NCBI RefSeq assembly: GCF_009830125.1
Contig: NZ_WUPT01000001.1
Span: forward strand, 744,001 to 808,000
Reading direction: 5' to 3'
Source of the DNA: Kangsaoukella pontilimi
Lineage (GTDB): Bacteria; Pseudomonadota; Alphaproteobacteria; Rhodobacterales; Rhodobacteraceae
Length of the DNA stretch: 64,000 nt
Shown here: in pieces, positions 42,136-51,136 of the stretch
How positions within the stretch are numbered: position 1 is the stretch's first letter
How the letters are laid out: the number at the start of each line of letters is the position of its first letter
Made by a program: the position numbers and the translations under genes
Notes under the pieces: generated by a model
Databases searched by the model: none
What the model was told of the DNA's origin: nothing
What the model saw: only the letters and a program-made list of their open reading frames with translations

Positions 42136-43292
42136 TGCTGGTCCTCCCGGTACGTTACGGTCAGCGGCACGCCCTCGGTCACGAATTCCTGGCCGACAAC
42201 GATGACCTCGGCGGTCTCGTTCAACCCAGAAACCCAGATACCATCAATCGTGTCGCGAAGCACGCTGACCGGCTGGAACGCGGCGCGGGCATCGGCCACG
42301 ACGCGCACCCCGAGCGTTCCCTCGTCGTTCAGCGTCAGCGCCGACTGCGGCAGAAGATGCGCGACCTCGCCATCGGACTGGATCACGATTTCGGCGGTCT
42401 GGCCGTCGCGGATCGACAGGTCGCTGTTCGGCACCTCGATATCGACGCGGAAGGTGCGGGTGTTCTCGTCTGCCGAACGGCTGATAAAGGTGACCCGTCC
42501 GACGATCTCTCGTCCGGACGTCAGTCGCGCACCGGCCAGAGCACCCAGTTCGACACGGTCGACCATGGCTTCGGGCACGAAGCCAACCAGACGGATCGGG
42601 TCAAGCTGATAGACCGTGGCGCAAAGCGAACCGGGTTGCAGCAACTCGCCCAGTTCCGCGGTGTCGCTTTCGAGAACACCGCCAAACGGAGCAACGATTT
42701 CAAGATTTTCCAGTTCGTTACGGGCCGATGCGATGGCGGCATCGGCAGACTGAACTGCAGCACGAGCCGCTTCTACCGCGGCTTCGGCGCCAGCGACGCG
42801 CGTCTCCGATGCGAAGCCGTCTTCGGACAGGCGCGAGGCGGCGGTGTTGTTGATCTCGGCCTCGCGGAGGGCGGCCTCGGCCTGCGTCCTGCGGCTTTCG
42901 GCTTCTGTGAGCGCCGCTTCCCGCGTGCCGGGGTCGAGACGGCAGAGCACCTCTCCGGCCTCGACGAAGCTGCCCTTGCGGCGCGGCTCCGAGATGATCT
43001 GACCCGAAGTCTCGGCCCGGACATCGACCTTGCGTTCGGCTTCGGTCCGGCCGCGCAGGATCACGGCACCATCCACCGTCTGCGCTTCGGACCGCATGGC
43101 AACGACCGCGACGCGCGTTCCGCCGTCGTCCTCCTCCGCAACGGTAACATCTTCGGGTGCGTCCGTTTCGGCGGGAATGACCGTTTCCTCGGCAGGCGCG
43201 CCTGCGAATTCAAGAAGCCGGTCCCGTTCGAAGACCAGAAAATACAGCACGGCGACGACCACAACTGCGGTCAGGATCGGAAAAAATCGCAT
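42132..43292 (-). CDS. RND efflux periplasmic adaptor subunit
   Basis: The start is ATG 43292 (MRFFPILTAVVVVAVLYFLV), 11 codons inside the open frame. The 386-residue membrane-fusion protein has an N-terminal anchor, the first half of a lipoyl domain (RAETSGQIISEPRRKGSFVE), a helical hairpin rich in Ala and Glu (about residues 100-170), the second lipoyl half (IVAPFGGVLESDTAELGELL), and a beta-barrel. It links the pump to an outer-membrane channel. A CTGAAC-N6-GTTCAG palindrome lies 72 bases upstream of its start. Confidence 0.92.
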   Translation of the reverse strand: MRFFPILTAVVVVAVLYFLVFERDRLLEFAGAPAEETVIPAETDAPEDVTVAEEDDGGTRVAVVAMRSEAQTVDGAVILRGRTEAERKVDVRAETSGQIISEPRRKGSFVEAGEVLCRLDPGTREAALTEAESRRTQAEAALREAEINNTAASRLSEDGFASETRVAGAEAAVEAARAAVQSADAAIASARNELENLEIVAPFGGVLESDTAELGELLQPGSLCATVYQLDPIRLVGFVPEAMVDRVELGALAGARLTSGREIVGRVTFISRSADENTRTFRVDIEVPNSDLSIRDGQTAEIVIQSDGEVAHLLPQSALTLNDEGTLGVRVVADARAAFQPVSVLRDTIDGIWVSGLNETAEVIVVGQEFVTEGVPLTVTYREDQQ

Positions 43293-43363
43293 CAGGTTTC
43301 TCTTCGGTCTCACACCGGGCAACAACCCGATGCGGTCTTTACTTCCTCATACGCTAAAACGCG

Positions 43364-43381
43364 CTGAACCGTTTAGTTCAG
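43364..43381. promoter_or_regulatory. Palindromic operator upstream of the RND pair
   Basis: CTGAAC-CGTTTA-GTTCAG has perfect 6-base arms. It lies in the 231-bp space between the divergent RND adaptor and TPR genes. Its form fits a TetR-type repressor site, common for efflux pumps. No TetR gene is in the window. Confidence 0.55.
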
Positions 43382-43523
43382 ATTAGTCACTTCTTCCGTC
43401 TTCCACAAGATTACAAGGGGGAGGGCCGATAAAAATGGCACCGGATGGGGTTTTTGCCGCCTTTGCAATCCGCCCGAACGCGGGATAAGAGAGCCGCGAC
43501 CGCCACAGGAGCAGGATTGTCCG

Positions 43524-44189
43524 GTGTCTAATCAGGACTCTTTCATCAACGAAGTCACCGAAGAGGTGCGTCGCGAACGTCTGTACAAGCTCTTTCGCCG
43601 CTATGGATGGATCCCGCTGGTTGCGGTTGTCGTGATCGTCGGCGGGGCGGCCATCAACGAATTCTTCAAGGCCCGCGCCCAGGCCGAGGCCGAGGCCGCC
43701 GGTGATGCGCTTCTGGCCGCTTTCGAGGCTGACGATGCGGCCACTCGCGCCGACGCGCTTGCAGGCATCGATCCGGGCGACAATGCGGGCCGTGTGGCGC
43801 TGATCGCGCTGTCGCAGGCGACCGCGCTGGTCGAGGCAGGTGACGTCGATGACGCGATCGCGGTGCTCGAAACGCTTGCCGTCAATCCGGGCACTCCGGC
43901 TGTCTATCAGGAGCTTGCGACGCTGAAGGCAGCGATGCTGGGCGCCGGCCGGACCGACCCCGAAGCGCGCATCCAGCGCTTGAACGGGCTGGTCGTGGGT
44001 GGCAGCGCCTTTTCTCTGATGGCGCTGGAACAGATTGCGCTGGCCGAGATCGAGATGGGCCGGACGGACGCGGCGATCGAGACTTTGCGGGGCATTCTTG
44101 TCGATGCCTCGGTCACCGAGGACTTGCGCCGTCGCGCCACTCAGTTGATTGTGAGCCTGGGCGCCCCCCAGGCCGCTCTCGCGCAGTAA
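43524..44189 (+). CDS. Tetratricopeptide-type membrane protein (YfgM-like)
   Basis: The 221-residue protein (GTG start, AGGA upstream) has a cytoplasmic start NQDSFINEVTEEVRRERLYK, a single membrane segment (about residues 29-47, IPLVAVVVIVGGAAI), and a periplasmic helical-repeat domain rich in alanine. It matches the YfgM/TPR_21 family found beside bamB and der, also in E. coli. YfgM associates with SecYEG and periplasmic chaperones there. The same order (this gene, bamB-like, der) supports the assignment. Confidence 0.88.
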   Translation: MSNQDSFINEVTEEVRRERLYKLFRRYGWIPLVAVVVIVGGAAINEFFKARAQAEAEAAGDALLAAFEADDAATRADALAGIDPGDNAGRVALIALSQATALVEAGDVDDAIAVLETLAVNPGTPAVYQELATLKAAMLGAGRTDPEARIQRLNGLVVGGSAFSLMALEQIALAEIEMGRTDAAIETLRGILVDASVTEDLRRRATQLIVSLGAPQAALAQ

Positions 44190-44228
44190 GTCTGCCGGGG
44201 CACGGGGCACTCAGGGAGGGTGGTTTCG

Positions 44229-45533
44229 GTGAATGGGCTCCTGAAGGCGTTTGTTGCGGCAGGCCTTGTCGTCCTCGCTGGCTGTGGGGATGAGGAAATC
44301 ATCCTCGAGGGGCCGCGCGAAGCGCTGCGCCCCTCGCAGGACCAGCCTGAAACCGTCAACCGGACTCTGCCCATCTCGCTGCCGCCCGCCGTCGCGAATG
44401 CGGATTGGGACCACAAGGGCGGCAGCCAGACGCATGCCATCCGGCATCCTGCGCTACGCCAGCCCCTGTCGCTGGTCTGGTCTGCCGATATCGGCGCCGG
44501 GAATTCGCGGGGACAACGGCTGACCGCCGACCCGATCGTCTGGTCCGACCGTGTCTTCACGCTCGACAGCGAGGCTCAGGTCAGCGCCTTTGACCTGTCC
44601 GGCAGTGCGCTCTGGACTACCGATCTGACCCCGCCGGGCGAACGCCGGGGCGAGGCCTCTGGCGGCGGGATCGCCGCTGACGGCGGACGGATTTTCGTGA
44701 CCACCGGGTTCGGCCGGGTCACGGCGCTTGACCCTGCCAGTGGCGCGGTCATCTGGGAACAGCAACTCGAAGCCGCCGCGACGGGCGCGCCCATGGCTGC
44801 GGACGGCGTCGTCTACCTGACCACGCGGAACGCCGCAGGCTGGGCCATCGATGCGGCGACGGGCCGGATTCTCTGGCAAGTACTCGGCACGCCCGAAGAA
44901 CGTAGCCTTGTGGGCGGGCCCAGCCCGGCGCTGTCGGGCGAGCTTGTCATTTTCCCCTTCGCCTCCGGTCAGCTTGTGTCGGCGGTGCGCTCCACCGGTG
45001 GCCGTGCCTGGATTGCCAGCGTCGCGGGTCAGCGTGCGACCCGCGCCTTCTCCCGTGTCCGCGATCTGACGGGGGATCCGGTCGTGACCGGCGGCCGCGT
45101 CTACGCGGGCAGCCATGGCGGCAGGACAAGCGCCATGGATGCGGCATCCGGGACAGTTCTCTGGACCGCCGAGGCGGGCGCGATGAGTCCCGTCTGGGTC
45201 GATGGCGGCTCTGTTTTCCTTGTCTCCGACAGGAACAGGCTGATCCGGCTCGACGCCGAGACGGGCGAGACGATCTGGTCTGTGGAGCTGCCCTTCTTCG
45301 CTGCCGACCGCGAAAGCCGCCGGAAGACCGCCTTTGCGCATTACGGGCCGGTTCTGGCCGGTGGACGTCTGGTCGTCCTGTCCGATGATGGCGTGATCCG
45401 CAACTTCGACCCGGCAAGCGGCGCGCTTTTGTCGACCGATACGCTGCCGGACGGGGCGGCGCGAAACCCGGTCGTGGCGGGCGGTGTCCTCTATGTTGTC
45501 ACGGAAGACGGGCGTCTCCACGCTTTCCGCTGA
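44229..45533 (+). CDS. bamB: BamB-like outer-membrane lipoprotein (PQQ-type beta-propeller)
   Basis: I choose GTG 44229, which has GGAGGG 8 bases upstream, over GTG 44220. The signal peptide has lipobox LAGC. The 434-residue protein contains repeated propeller blades with the tryptophan motif (GSALWTTDL, GAVIWEQQLEA, GRILWQVLG, GTVLWTAEAG, GETIWSVELP). BamB is a scaffold of the BAM complex that inserts beta-barrel proteins into the outer membrane. Gene order before der is conserved in proteobacteria. Confidence 0.9.
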   Translation: MNGLLKAFVAAGLVVLAGCGDEEIILEGPREALRPSQDQPETVNRTLPISLPPAVANADWDHKGGSQTHAIRHPALRQPLSLVWSADIGAGNSRGQRLTADPIVWSDRVFTLDSEAQVSAFDLSGSALWTTDLTPPGERRGEASGGGIAADGGRIFVTTGFGRVTALDPASGAVIWEQQLEAAATGAPMAADGVVYLTTRNAAGWAIDAATGRILWQVLGTPEERSLVGGPSPALSGELVIFPFASGQLVSAVRSTGGRAWIASVAGQRATRAFSRVRDLTGDPVVTGGRVYAGSHGGRTSAMDAASGTVLWTAEAGAMSPVWVDGGSVFLVSDRNRLIRLDAETGETIWSVELPFFAADRESRRKTAFAHYGPVLAGGRLVVLSDDGVIRNFDPASGALLSTDTLPDGAARNPVVAGGVLYVVTEDGRLHAFR

Positions 45534-45582
45534 CGCCGAAAGGGTGTAAGGCCCCGTTTCTTGACGTCATGGGACTGCGATC

Positions 45583-47061
45583 ATGTCTTTCACACTCGCC
45601 ATTGTCGGTCGGCCGAATGTCGGCAAATCGACCCTGTTCAACCGGCTTGTCGGCAAGCGTCTTGCGCTGGTCGATGACCAGCCGGGGGTAACGCGCGATC
45701 TGCGCGAGGGCGCGGCGCGTCTGGCGGACCTCAAGTTCACGGTGATCGACACTGCGGGGCTGGAAGAGGCGACGGACGAAAGCCTTCAGGGCCGGATGCG
45801 GCGCCTGACCGAACGCGCTGTCGAGATGGCGGATGCCTGCCTCTTCATGATCGACGCGCGCGCGGGCGTGCTGCCCGCGGACGAGGTCTTTGCCGACATC
45901 CTCCGCCGGAAATCCGCGCGCGTGATCCTTGCGGCCAACAAATCCGAAGGCCGCGCCGCCGAAGCCGGGCTGATCGAGGCCTATTCTCTGGGCCTTGGCG
46001 ACCCCATCGCGCTGTCGGCCGAGCACGGCGAGGGGCTTGCCGACCTGATCGAGGTCCTGCGCCCCATCGCGGAAGAAAAGGGCGCCGAGGCGGCCCGGAT
46101 CGAAGAAGTGGCTCCGGAAACGGATATCGACCTGAGCGACGAGGACGGCGAAGAGGTCACGGAAATCCTCCGGATGCCGACGCCCGAGCGGCCCCTGCAG
46201 GTTGCAGTCGTGGGCCGCCCGAACGCGGGCAAGTCGACGCTGATCAACGCGCTGATCGGGGAAGAACGTCTTCTGACCGGCCCGGAGGCGGGGATCACCC
46301 GCGATTCTATTTCGCTGCCTTTCGACTGGGACGGGATGCCCGTGCGGCTGTTCGACACGGCCGGGATGCGGAAGCGCGCCAAGGTGCAGGAAAAGCTTGA
46401 AAAGCTGTCGGTGGCGGACGGTCTGCGCGCGGTCAAGTTCGCTGAGGTGGTCGTCGTCCTTCTTGACGCGGCTATTCCGTTCGAACAGCAGGACCTCAGG
46501 ATCGCCGACCTTGCCGAGCGTGAAGGGCGCGCCGTGGTCTTGGCTGTCAACAAGTGGGATATCGAAGAGAACCGGCAGGAGAAGCTGAAGGAACTTAAGC
46601 AATCCTTCGAGACGCTTTTGCCGCAGCTCCGGGGCGCGCCTCTGGTCACCGTGTCAGCCAAGACGGGCCGGGGACTGGATCGGCTACGAGAGGCCGTGAT
46701 CCGCGCCTATCAAACGTGGAACAAGCGGGTCTCGACGGCGGCGCTCAATCGCTGGCTCGCCGCCATGGTCGAGGCGCATCCGCCCCCCGCACCGGGCGGT
46801 CGCCGGATCAAGCTCCGCTACATGACCCAGGCCAAGAGCCGTCCGCCAGGCTTCGTCGTGATGTGCTCGCATCCCGACAAGCTGAGCGACGCGTACAAGC
46901 GCTATCTGATCAACGGGCTCAGACAGGATTTCGACATGCCGGGCACTCCGATCCGGCTGTGGTTCCGCGGGCAGGGCGACAAGAACCCGTTCAAGGACCG
47001 CAAGAAGTCGACGCCGTCGCGGCTGCGTAAGCACCTCGGGAAACCGTCGCTGAAGGACTAG
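45583..47061 (+). CDS. der: GTPase Der (ribosome assembly)
   Basis: The 492-residue protein has two tandem GTPase domains and a KH-like C-terminal domain. Domain 1 has G1 GRPNVGKST (residues 8-16) and DTAGLEEAT; domain 2 has GRPNAGKST (about 211-219), [12 protein letters not shown] and NKWDIEE. A longer than usual acidic linker (about 175-195) joins them. The KH-like end includes [20 protein letters not shown]. Der is needed for 50S subunit maturation. It overlaps the convergent TspO-related gene by 4 bp. Confidence 0.97.
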   Translation: MSFTLAIVGRPNVGKSTLFNRLVGKRLALVDDQPGVTRDLREGAARLADLKFTVIDTAGLEEATDESLQGRMRRLTERAVEMADACLFMIDARAGVLPADEVFADILRRKSARVILAANKSEGRAAEAGLIEAYSLGLGDPIALSAEHGEGLADLIEVLRPIAEEKGAEAARIEEVAPETDIDLSDEDGEEVTEILRMPTPERPLQVAVVGRPNAGKSTLINALIGEERLLTGPEAGITRDSISLPFDWDGMPVRLFDTAGMRKRAKVQEKLEKLSVADGLRAVKFAEVVVVLLDAAIPFEQQDLRIADLAEREGRAVVLAVNKWDIEENRQEKLKELKQSFETLLPQLRGAPLVTVSAKTGRGLDRLREAVIRAYQTWNKRVSTAALNRWLAAMVEAHPPPAPGGRRIKLRYMTQAKSRPPGFVVMCSHPDKLSDAYKRYLINGLRQDFDMPGTPIRLWFRGQGDKNPFKDRKKSTPSRLRKHLGKPSLKD

Positions 47062-47774
47062 ACCTTCGTCGAGGTCATCTTCATGGCAACCACGATGCCG
47101 ACGCCCGCTGCGGCGATTCCGGCGGTGGTTGCCAGACCTGGCGCCGTGTTTGCCGATTTCACGGCGATGGCCACGAGCGCCCAAGCGACGGCCAGCCCGA
47201 ATTCGTGAACACGCCCCAACCAGGCGATGATGCCGATCGCGCCGAGCGCAGCGGCGAGGACGACAGCATAGGCCCAACCGGTCTGAGAAAAGCCGAACCC
47301 GTAGCCCGCGCCAAGTAGCGCGACCGAGACGCAACTCGCCGCAGCAAGCCAGCCCGCATAGAGCCCGATAGGACCGCGCAGGAGCCAGCGGTCGGTCGCC
47401 GGGCTCTCGGCCAGAGCGGCAACCCCGGTCACCAGCATCGCCCAGATCATGAGAGTCGCCAGAATGGGGCTGACAGACGCAGCCCAGAGCCAGAACATGC
47501 CGATGCCGAGCGACAGCATCAGCGGCGCCCGCGTTGCCGCCCATGCCGGATCATCGGCACGGCGGAGTACGCCGTAGGCGGCGGACAGGATCAGCCATAG
47601 GTAAATCACCAGCCAGATACTGAACGCGTAACCGGCTGGCTGGGCGGGCGGATCGTTCTGCGGAATAGGGAAAGCGTCGGGCTCGAACCCTGCAAACGGG
47701 AAGACGACAGACGACCCTGCGAAGGCGATCGCAAGGACAAGGACTGTGACTGCGGCAGCTTTCGTGTTCATCAT
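47058..47774 (-). CDS. TspO/MBR-related tryptophan-rich membrane protein
   Basis: The 238-residue protein has seven or eight membrane segments and many tryptophans. [20 protein letters not shown] near residue 46 resembles the PxWxF..W type segment of the TspO family, and the overall size fits the longer form often annotated as tryptophan-rich sensory protein. Classical TspO (about 160 residues, five helices) binds porphyrins and tunes photosynthesis genes in Rhodobacter; whether this longer type does is unknown. Confidence 0.72.
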   Translation of the reverse strand: MMNTKAAAVTVLVLAIAFAGSSVVFPFAGFEPDAFPIPQNDPPAQPAGYAFSIWLVIYLWLILSAAYGVLRRADDPAWAATRAPLMLSLGIGMFWLWAASVSPILATLMIWAMLVTGVAALAESPATDRWLLRGPIGLYAGWLAAASCVSVALLGAGYGFGFSQTGWAYAVVLAAALGAIGIIAWLGRVHEFGLAVAWALVAIAVKSANTAPGLATTAGIAAAGVGIVVAMKMTSTKV

Positions 47775-48068
47775 GTGATCTCAATGCAGAAGGGTGGCAC
47801 TCGGTTTCGTCTACAATCTGTCGCAGGTCGGCAGAGGGCCGCCCGGCGCGGTTCTCCGGCAGGCAAGCCCTCGCCTGCGGCAGGACCTTGCCCATCGCTT
47901 TGCAGCACGCCGCCTATCCCGGAGACGGGTTTCGGCCTCGTTTGGCTGAGATAGGCGCGGCACTCAGCCCCGGCTTGCGGGACGAGGCGCCGGAGGGCCT
48001 TGTCTTGACCGAAGCTTCGTCACCGGGGCGCCGGGCCCGCGCCTTTCATACCGATAGGAGTAACTGCA
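47775..48068. other. Intergenic region without a recognisable gene
   Basis: I see no convincing coding frame here. GC-rich short inverted repeats such as CCTCGCCTGCGG occur, and an AGGAG ribosome-binding site for the EF-hand gene ends the region. Promoters for both divergent genes presumably lie here, but no clear boxes stand out. Confidence 0.5.
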
Positions 48069-48302
48069 ATGCTTAAAAGAACTCTTGCCATGTTCGGTCT
48101 GGCGATGCTGGCCACCGCAAGCCTCGCCGAAACCGCTGTTGAAGACGCGGATGGAGACGGCACCTATTCGATGGAGGAAATCCTCGCCGTTTATCCCAAC
48201 GTGACGGACGAGGTCTTCGAGGAAATCGACACCAACGACGATGGCGCGGTGGATGCGGACGAGCTTGCCCTTGCGGTCTCTGCCGGACTTCTCGCCGGCT
48301 GA
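48069..48302 (+). CDS. Secreted EF-hand protein (77 residues)
   Basis: AGGAG lies 8 bases before the ATG. A signal peptide (MLKRTLAMFGLAMLATASLA) is probably cut after residue 20. The mature peptide of about 57 residues holds two EF-hand loops: DADGDGTYSMEE and DTNDDGAVDADE, each with acidic residues at positions 1, 3, 5 and 12. It should bind calcium in the periplasm. The partner is unknown; the gene stands alone. Confidence 0.85.
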   Translation: MLKRTLAMFGLAMLATASLAETAVEDADGDGTYSMEEILAVYPNVTDEVFEEIDTNDDGAVDADELALAVSAGLLAG

Positions 48303-48311
48303 GGACCGAGC

Positions 48312-48352
48312 GCCCCGGCGTCTGCGCCTTTCAGGCGCCAGGGCATCTTTTT
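48312..48352 (+). terminator. Candidate terminator after the EF-hand gene
   Basis: GCGCCT-TTC-AGGCGC, with outer GCCC/GGGC pairs, is followed after three bases by five T residues. The outer pairing is asymmetric, so the fold is less certain than those at dksA and sodB. Confidence 0.5.
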
Positions 48353-48370
48353 GGGTCGGGGGCGCGCCGT

Positions 48371-49660
48371 TCAGACCAAAGCGCCTTCCGGCGTGATCCG
48401 CGTCTTGCCGCCCAGCCACGGACCAAGAGCCTGCGGCAGCATCACGCCGCCGTCCTCGGTCTGACCGTTCTCCAGAACCGCGATCAGCGTCCGGCCCACG
48501 GCAAGACCCGAGCCGTTCAGCGTGTGCAGAAAGACCGGTTTACCGTCCGCATCCCGCGTCCGCGCGTTCATCCGACGCGCCTGAAAATCCCCGCAGGTCG
48601 AGACCGACGAGATCTCGCGATAGGTGTTCTGACCGGGGAGCCAGACCTCGATATCGTGGGTGCGGCGCGCGCCGAAGCCCATGTCGCCGGTGCAGAGCTT
48701 GACCGTCCGATAGGCGAGGCCGAGCCGCTCGAGGATGTCTTCGGCAAGGCGCGTCATCCGCTCGTGCTCTTCGTCCGAAGTCTCGGGCGCGGTGATCGAT
48801 ACCATCTCGACTTTCTCGAACTGATGCTGACGCAGCATCCCCGCCGTATCGCGCCCGGCGCTGCCTGCTTCCGAGCGGAAACACTGGGTGTGCGCCGTGT
48901 AGCGGCGGGGCAGGTAATCAGGATCGACGATATGGCCCGCCACGATATTGGTCAGCGTCACCTCGGAGGTCGGGATCAGCCACTTGCCTTCGCGGGTCTG
49001 ATAGCTGTCCTCGGCGAACTTCGGTAACTGACCGGTCCCAAGCATCGCGTCGTCATTGACCAGAACGGGGCTGATGACCTCGGTAAGGCCGTTCTCGCTC
49101 GTATGGACATCCAGCATGAACTGGGCAAGCGCCCGGTGGAGGCGCGCAACGGCCCCCGAGAGCAGCACGAAGCGGCTGCCCGACAGCTTTGCCGCCGTCT
49201 CGAAATCCATGCCGGGTTTTACGCCGGGAATGTCGAAATGCTCGAGCGGCGTGAACGAGAACTCGCGAGGCTCGCCCCACCGCCGGATCTCGACATTGTC
49301 GTTCTCGTCTTCGCCGTCCGGCACGTCGTCATAGGGAAGGTTGGGCAGCCCCATCAGCATATCGCGGAGCCGCGAATCCTCGGCCCGCGCCTCGTCCTCC
49401 AGACGGGCGATTTCCGCCTTCTTGTCGGCCACGAGCGCGCGGAGGCGCTCGAACTCGGCCTCGTCACCGCGCGCCTTGGCAGCGCCCACCTCTTTCGACG
49501 CGGCATTGCGCTCGGCCAGAGCGGCTTCGGCGGCAGTGATCTTTTCACGACGCGCGCGGTCGATGGCCAGGATACCCGACGACACGCCCGACATGCCCCT
49601 GCGCGCCATTGCGGCGTCGAAGGCTTCGGGGTTTTCGCGGATCGCGCGGATGTCATGCAT
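48371..49660 (-). CDS. serS: Seryl-tRNA synthetase
   Basis: The 429-residue class II synthetase begins [20 protein letters not shown], followed by the long N-terminal coiled coil (about residues 30-105) that contacts tRNA(Ser). Class II motifs follow: [20 protein letters not shown], motif 2 in [20 protein letters not shown] (with QFEKVE after it), and motif 3 in [18 protein letters not shown]. Length and motifs are complete. No T-box is expected or seen in this group. It converges on the EF-hand gene. Confidence 0.98.
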   Translation of the reverse strand: MHDIRAIRENPEAFDAAMARRGMSGVSSGILAIDRARREKITAAEAALAERNAASKEVGAAKARGDEAEFERLRALVADKKAEIARLEDEARAEDSRLRDMLMGLPNLPYDDVPDGEDENDNVEIRRWGEPREFSFTPLEHFDIPGVKPGMDFETAAKLSGSRFVLLSGAVARLHRALAQFMLDVHTSENGLTEVISPVLVNDDAMLGTGQLPKFAEDSYQTREGKWLIPTSEVTLTNIVAGHIVDPDYLPRRYTAHTQCFRSEAGSAGRDTAGMLRQHQFEKVEMVSITAPETSDEEHERMTRLAEDILERLGLAYRTVKLCTGDMGFGARRTHDIEVWLPGQNTYREISSVSTCGDFQARRMNARTRDADGKPVFLHTLNGSGLAVGRTLIAVLENGQTEDGGVMLPQALGPWLGGKTRITPEGALV

Positions 49661-49719
49661 CGGAATTGGCCCTTTTGTGGAATGATCGCCCTATCGCAAA
49701 GGGCGCACGACTTGGCAAG

Positions 49720-50607
49720 TCAGGAGGCCCGATAGTGGCGAAGCGTCTTGAAGCCGAGATAGGCCAGCAACACGAGCGCCAGCGGCTCGCGACGGAGCAC
49801 AGTCCGAGCGGCGAGCGCCGACTGCCCGTCCTTCGCCGCCCGGCGCAGGAACCGCGTGGCCAGAAACCAGCGTCCGCGGGAAAGCGCCGGGAAGTGGCGG
49901 GCATGGCGTTCGTAGGTCTGGCAATAGGCACGGGCGCGATGGTCCGACGCGATACGCTCGGTTATCTGGGCAGTGTTGCTGTCCGGCGCGCGGTTCGTCC
50001 GTGCAATGATACCGGGCTCCGGAGAGAACCACGGTCGGTAGCCTGCGAAGATCAAGCGCAGGCACAAGTCAGCGTCCTCGTCTATTCTCCAATCCAGGTC
50101 GAAAAGCCCCACCTCGATCAACGCCTTGCGTCTGCACCAGAGCGACCGACCTGCACTTGCCAATGTATAGCGCGGGATTTTCACGTCTGGCACGAAACCT
50201 TCGGCAAGCGGCAGGTCTTCCGGTTCGTCCGCCCCCGAAGCGACATCTCTCCATAGCGCGTTCGAAAACCCCCAAGCCGCTTCCGGTGTCTGCCGCGTGA
50301 TATCGAGAACGCGTGTCAGATGACCGGGGCGCATCAGATCGTCGTCATCGAGAAAGGCGACGATCTCGTGACGCGCCTCCAGAATGCCGGCGTTCCGACT
50401 GCCCGACGCGCCCGGCATCTCTGTCGACACGATGCCCCTGAGACGCGGATCGTTAATATCATCAAGGCTCTGAACCGCGGGCGGCTCGGACCGGTCATCC
50501 ACGACGAGGACCTCGCCGTCAGGCGGGCTGGCCGTCAGCGCGGACTCTACAGCCTCGCGCAGAAGCGCAGGCCTGTTGTGAGTAGGGATGACGACGGTGA
50601 CGGACAT
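49720..50607 (-). CDS. Family 2 glycosyltransferase
   Basis: The 295-residue GT-A fold protein starts SVTVVIPTHNRPALLREAVE, has the nucleotide-binding VLVVDDRS, the metal site FLDDDDLM (DxD type) and, near residue 185, DWRIDEDADLCLRL, which resembles the acceptor-side ED motif. No membrane segments are apparent apart from a weakly hydrophobic C-terminus. It may act in polysaccharide or lipopolysaccharide synthesis; the substrate cannot be told. It stands between serS and the divergent yajC. Confidence 0.88.
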   Translation of the reverse strand: MSVTVVIPTHNRPALLREAVESALTASPPDGEVLVVDDRSEPPAVQSLDDINDPRLRGIVSTEMPGASGSRNAGILEARHEIVAFLDDDDLMRPGHLTRVLDITRQTPEAAWGFSNALWRDVASGADEPEDLPLAEGFVPDVKIPRYTLASAGRSLWCRRKALIEVGLFDLDWRIDEDADLCLRLIFAGYRPWFSPEPGIIARTNRAPDSNTAQITERIASDHRARAYCQTYERHARHFPALSRGRWFLATRFLRRAAKDGQSALAARTVLRREPLALVLLAYLGFKTLRHYRAS

Positions 50608-50800
50608 GGAGAGCGGTTCGCCCTAGTTTCTCGGTCGCGGAACGGATGTGCCGGTGGCCAATTCTGGCGCAGCCACAGCCCCTTTCTTAACCTGTCTTTA
50701 TCCGACGGGGCTTGCTTGCCAACCCCCAAAGCCACAGATAGGGTGCGCGCCAACCAAGAACAGGGGCGTTCGACGCCCGTCAGACCAAGGACTGAATACG

Positions 50801-51127
50801 ATGTTTGTGACGCCTGCCTACGCGCAGTCGGCCGCCGGTGGCGGCGACGTTTTCACCTCTCTCGTCATCCCGATGCTGCTGATTTTCGGCATCATGTATT
50901 TCCTGCTGATCCGTCCGCAGCAGAAAAAGCTGAAAGAGCATCAGAACATGGTCAACAACCTGCGCCGCGGCGACCAGGTCGTGACGCAGGGCGGGATTGT
51001 CGGCAAGGTCACCAAGGTACGTGACGACGCCGAGATCGAGATCGAGATTGCACAGGGCGTCAACGTCCGCGTCGTCAAACACACCATCGCCACCGTCCGT
51101 TCGAAGACCGAACCGGCCGAGAGCTAA
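50801..51127 (+). CDS. yajC: Preprotein translocase subunit YajC
   Basis: The start is ATG 50801 (MFVTPAYAQSAAGGG), with AAGGA 9 bases upstream. The 108-residue protein has one membrane segment (about residues 20-39) followed by the YajC signature LIRPQQKKLKEHQNMVNNLR and GDQVVTQGGIVGKVTKV. YajC joins SecDF beside SecYEG. It is first in a yajC-secD-secF run, 9 bp before secD. Confidence 0.96.
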   Translation: MFVTPAYAQSAAGGGDVFTSLVIPMLLIFGIMYFLLIRPQQKKLKEHQNMVNNLRRGDQVVTQGGIVGKVTKVRDDAEIEIEIAQGVNVRVVKHTIATVRSKTEPAES

Positions 51128-51136
51128 GGGGTCTTC

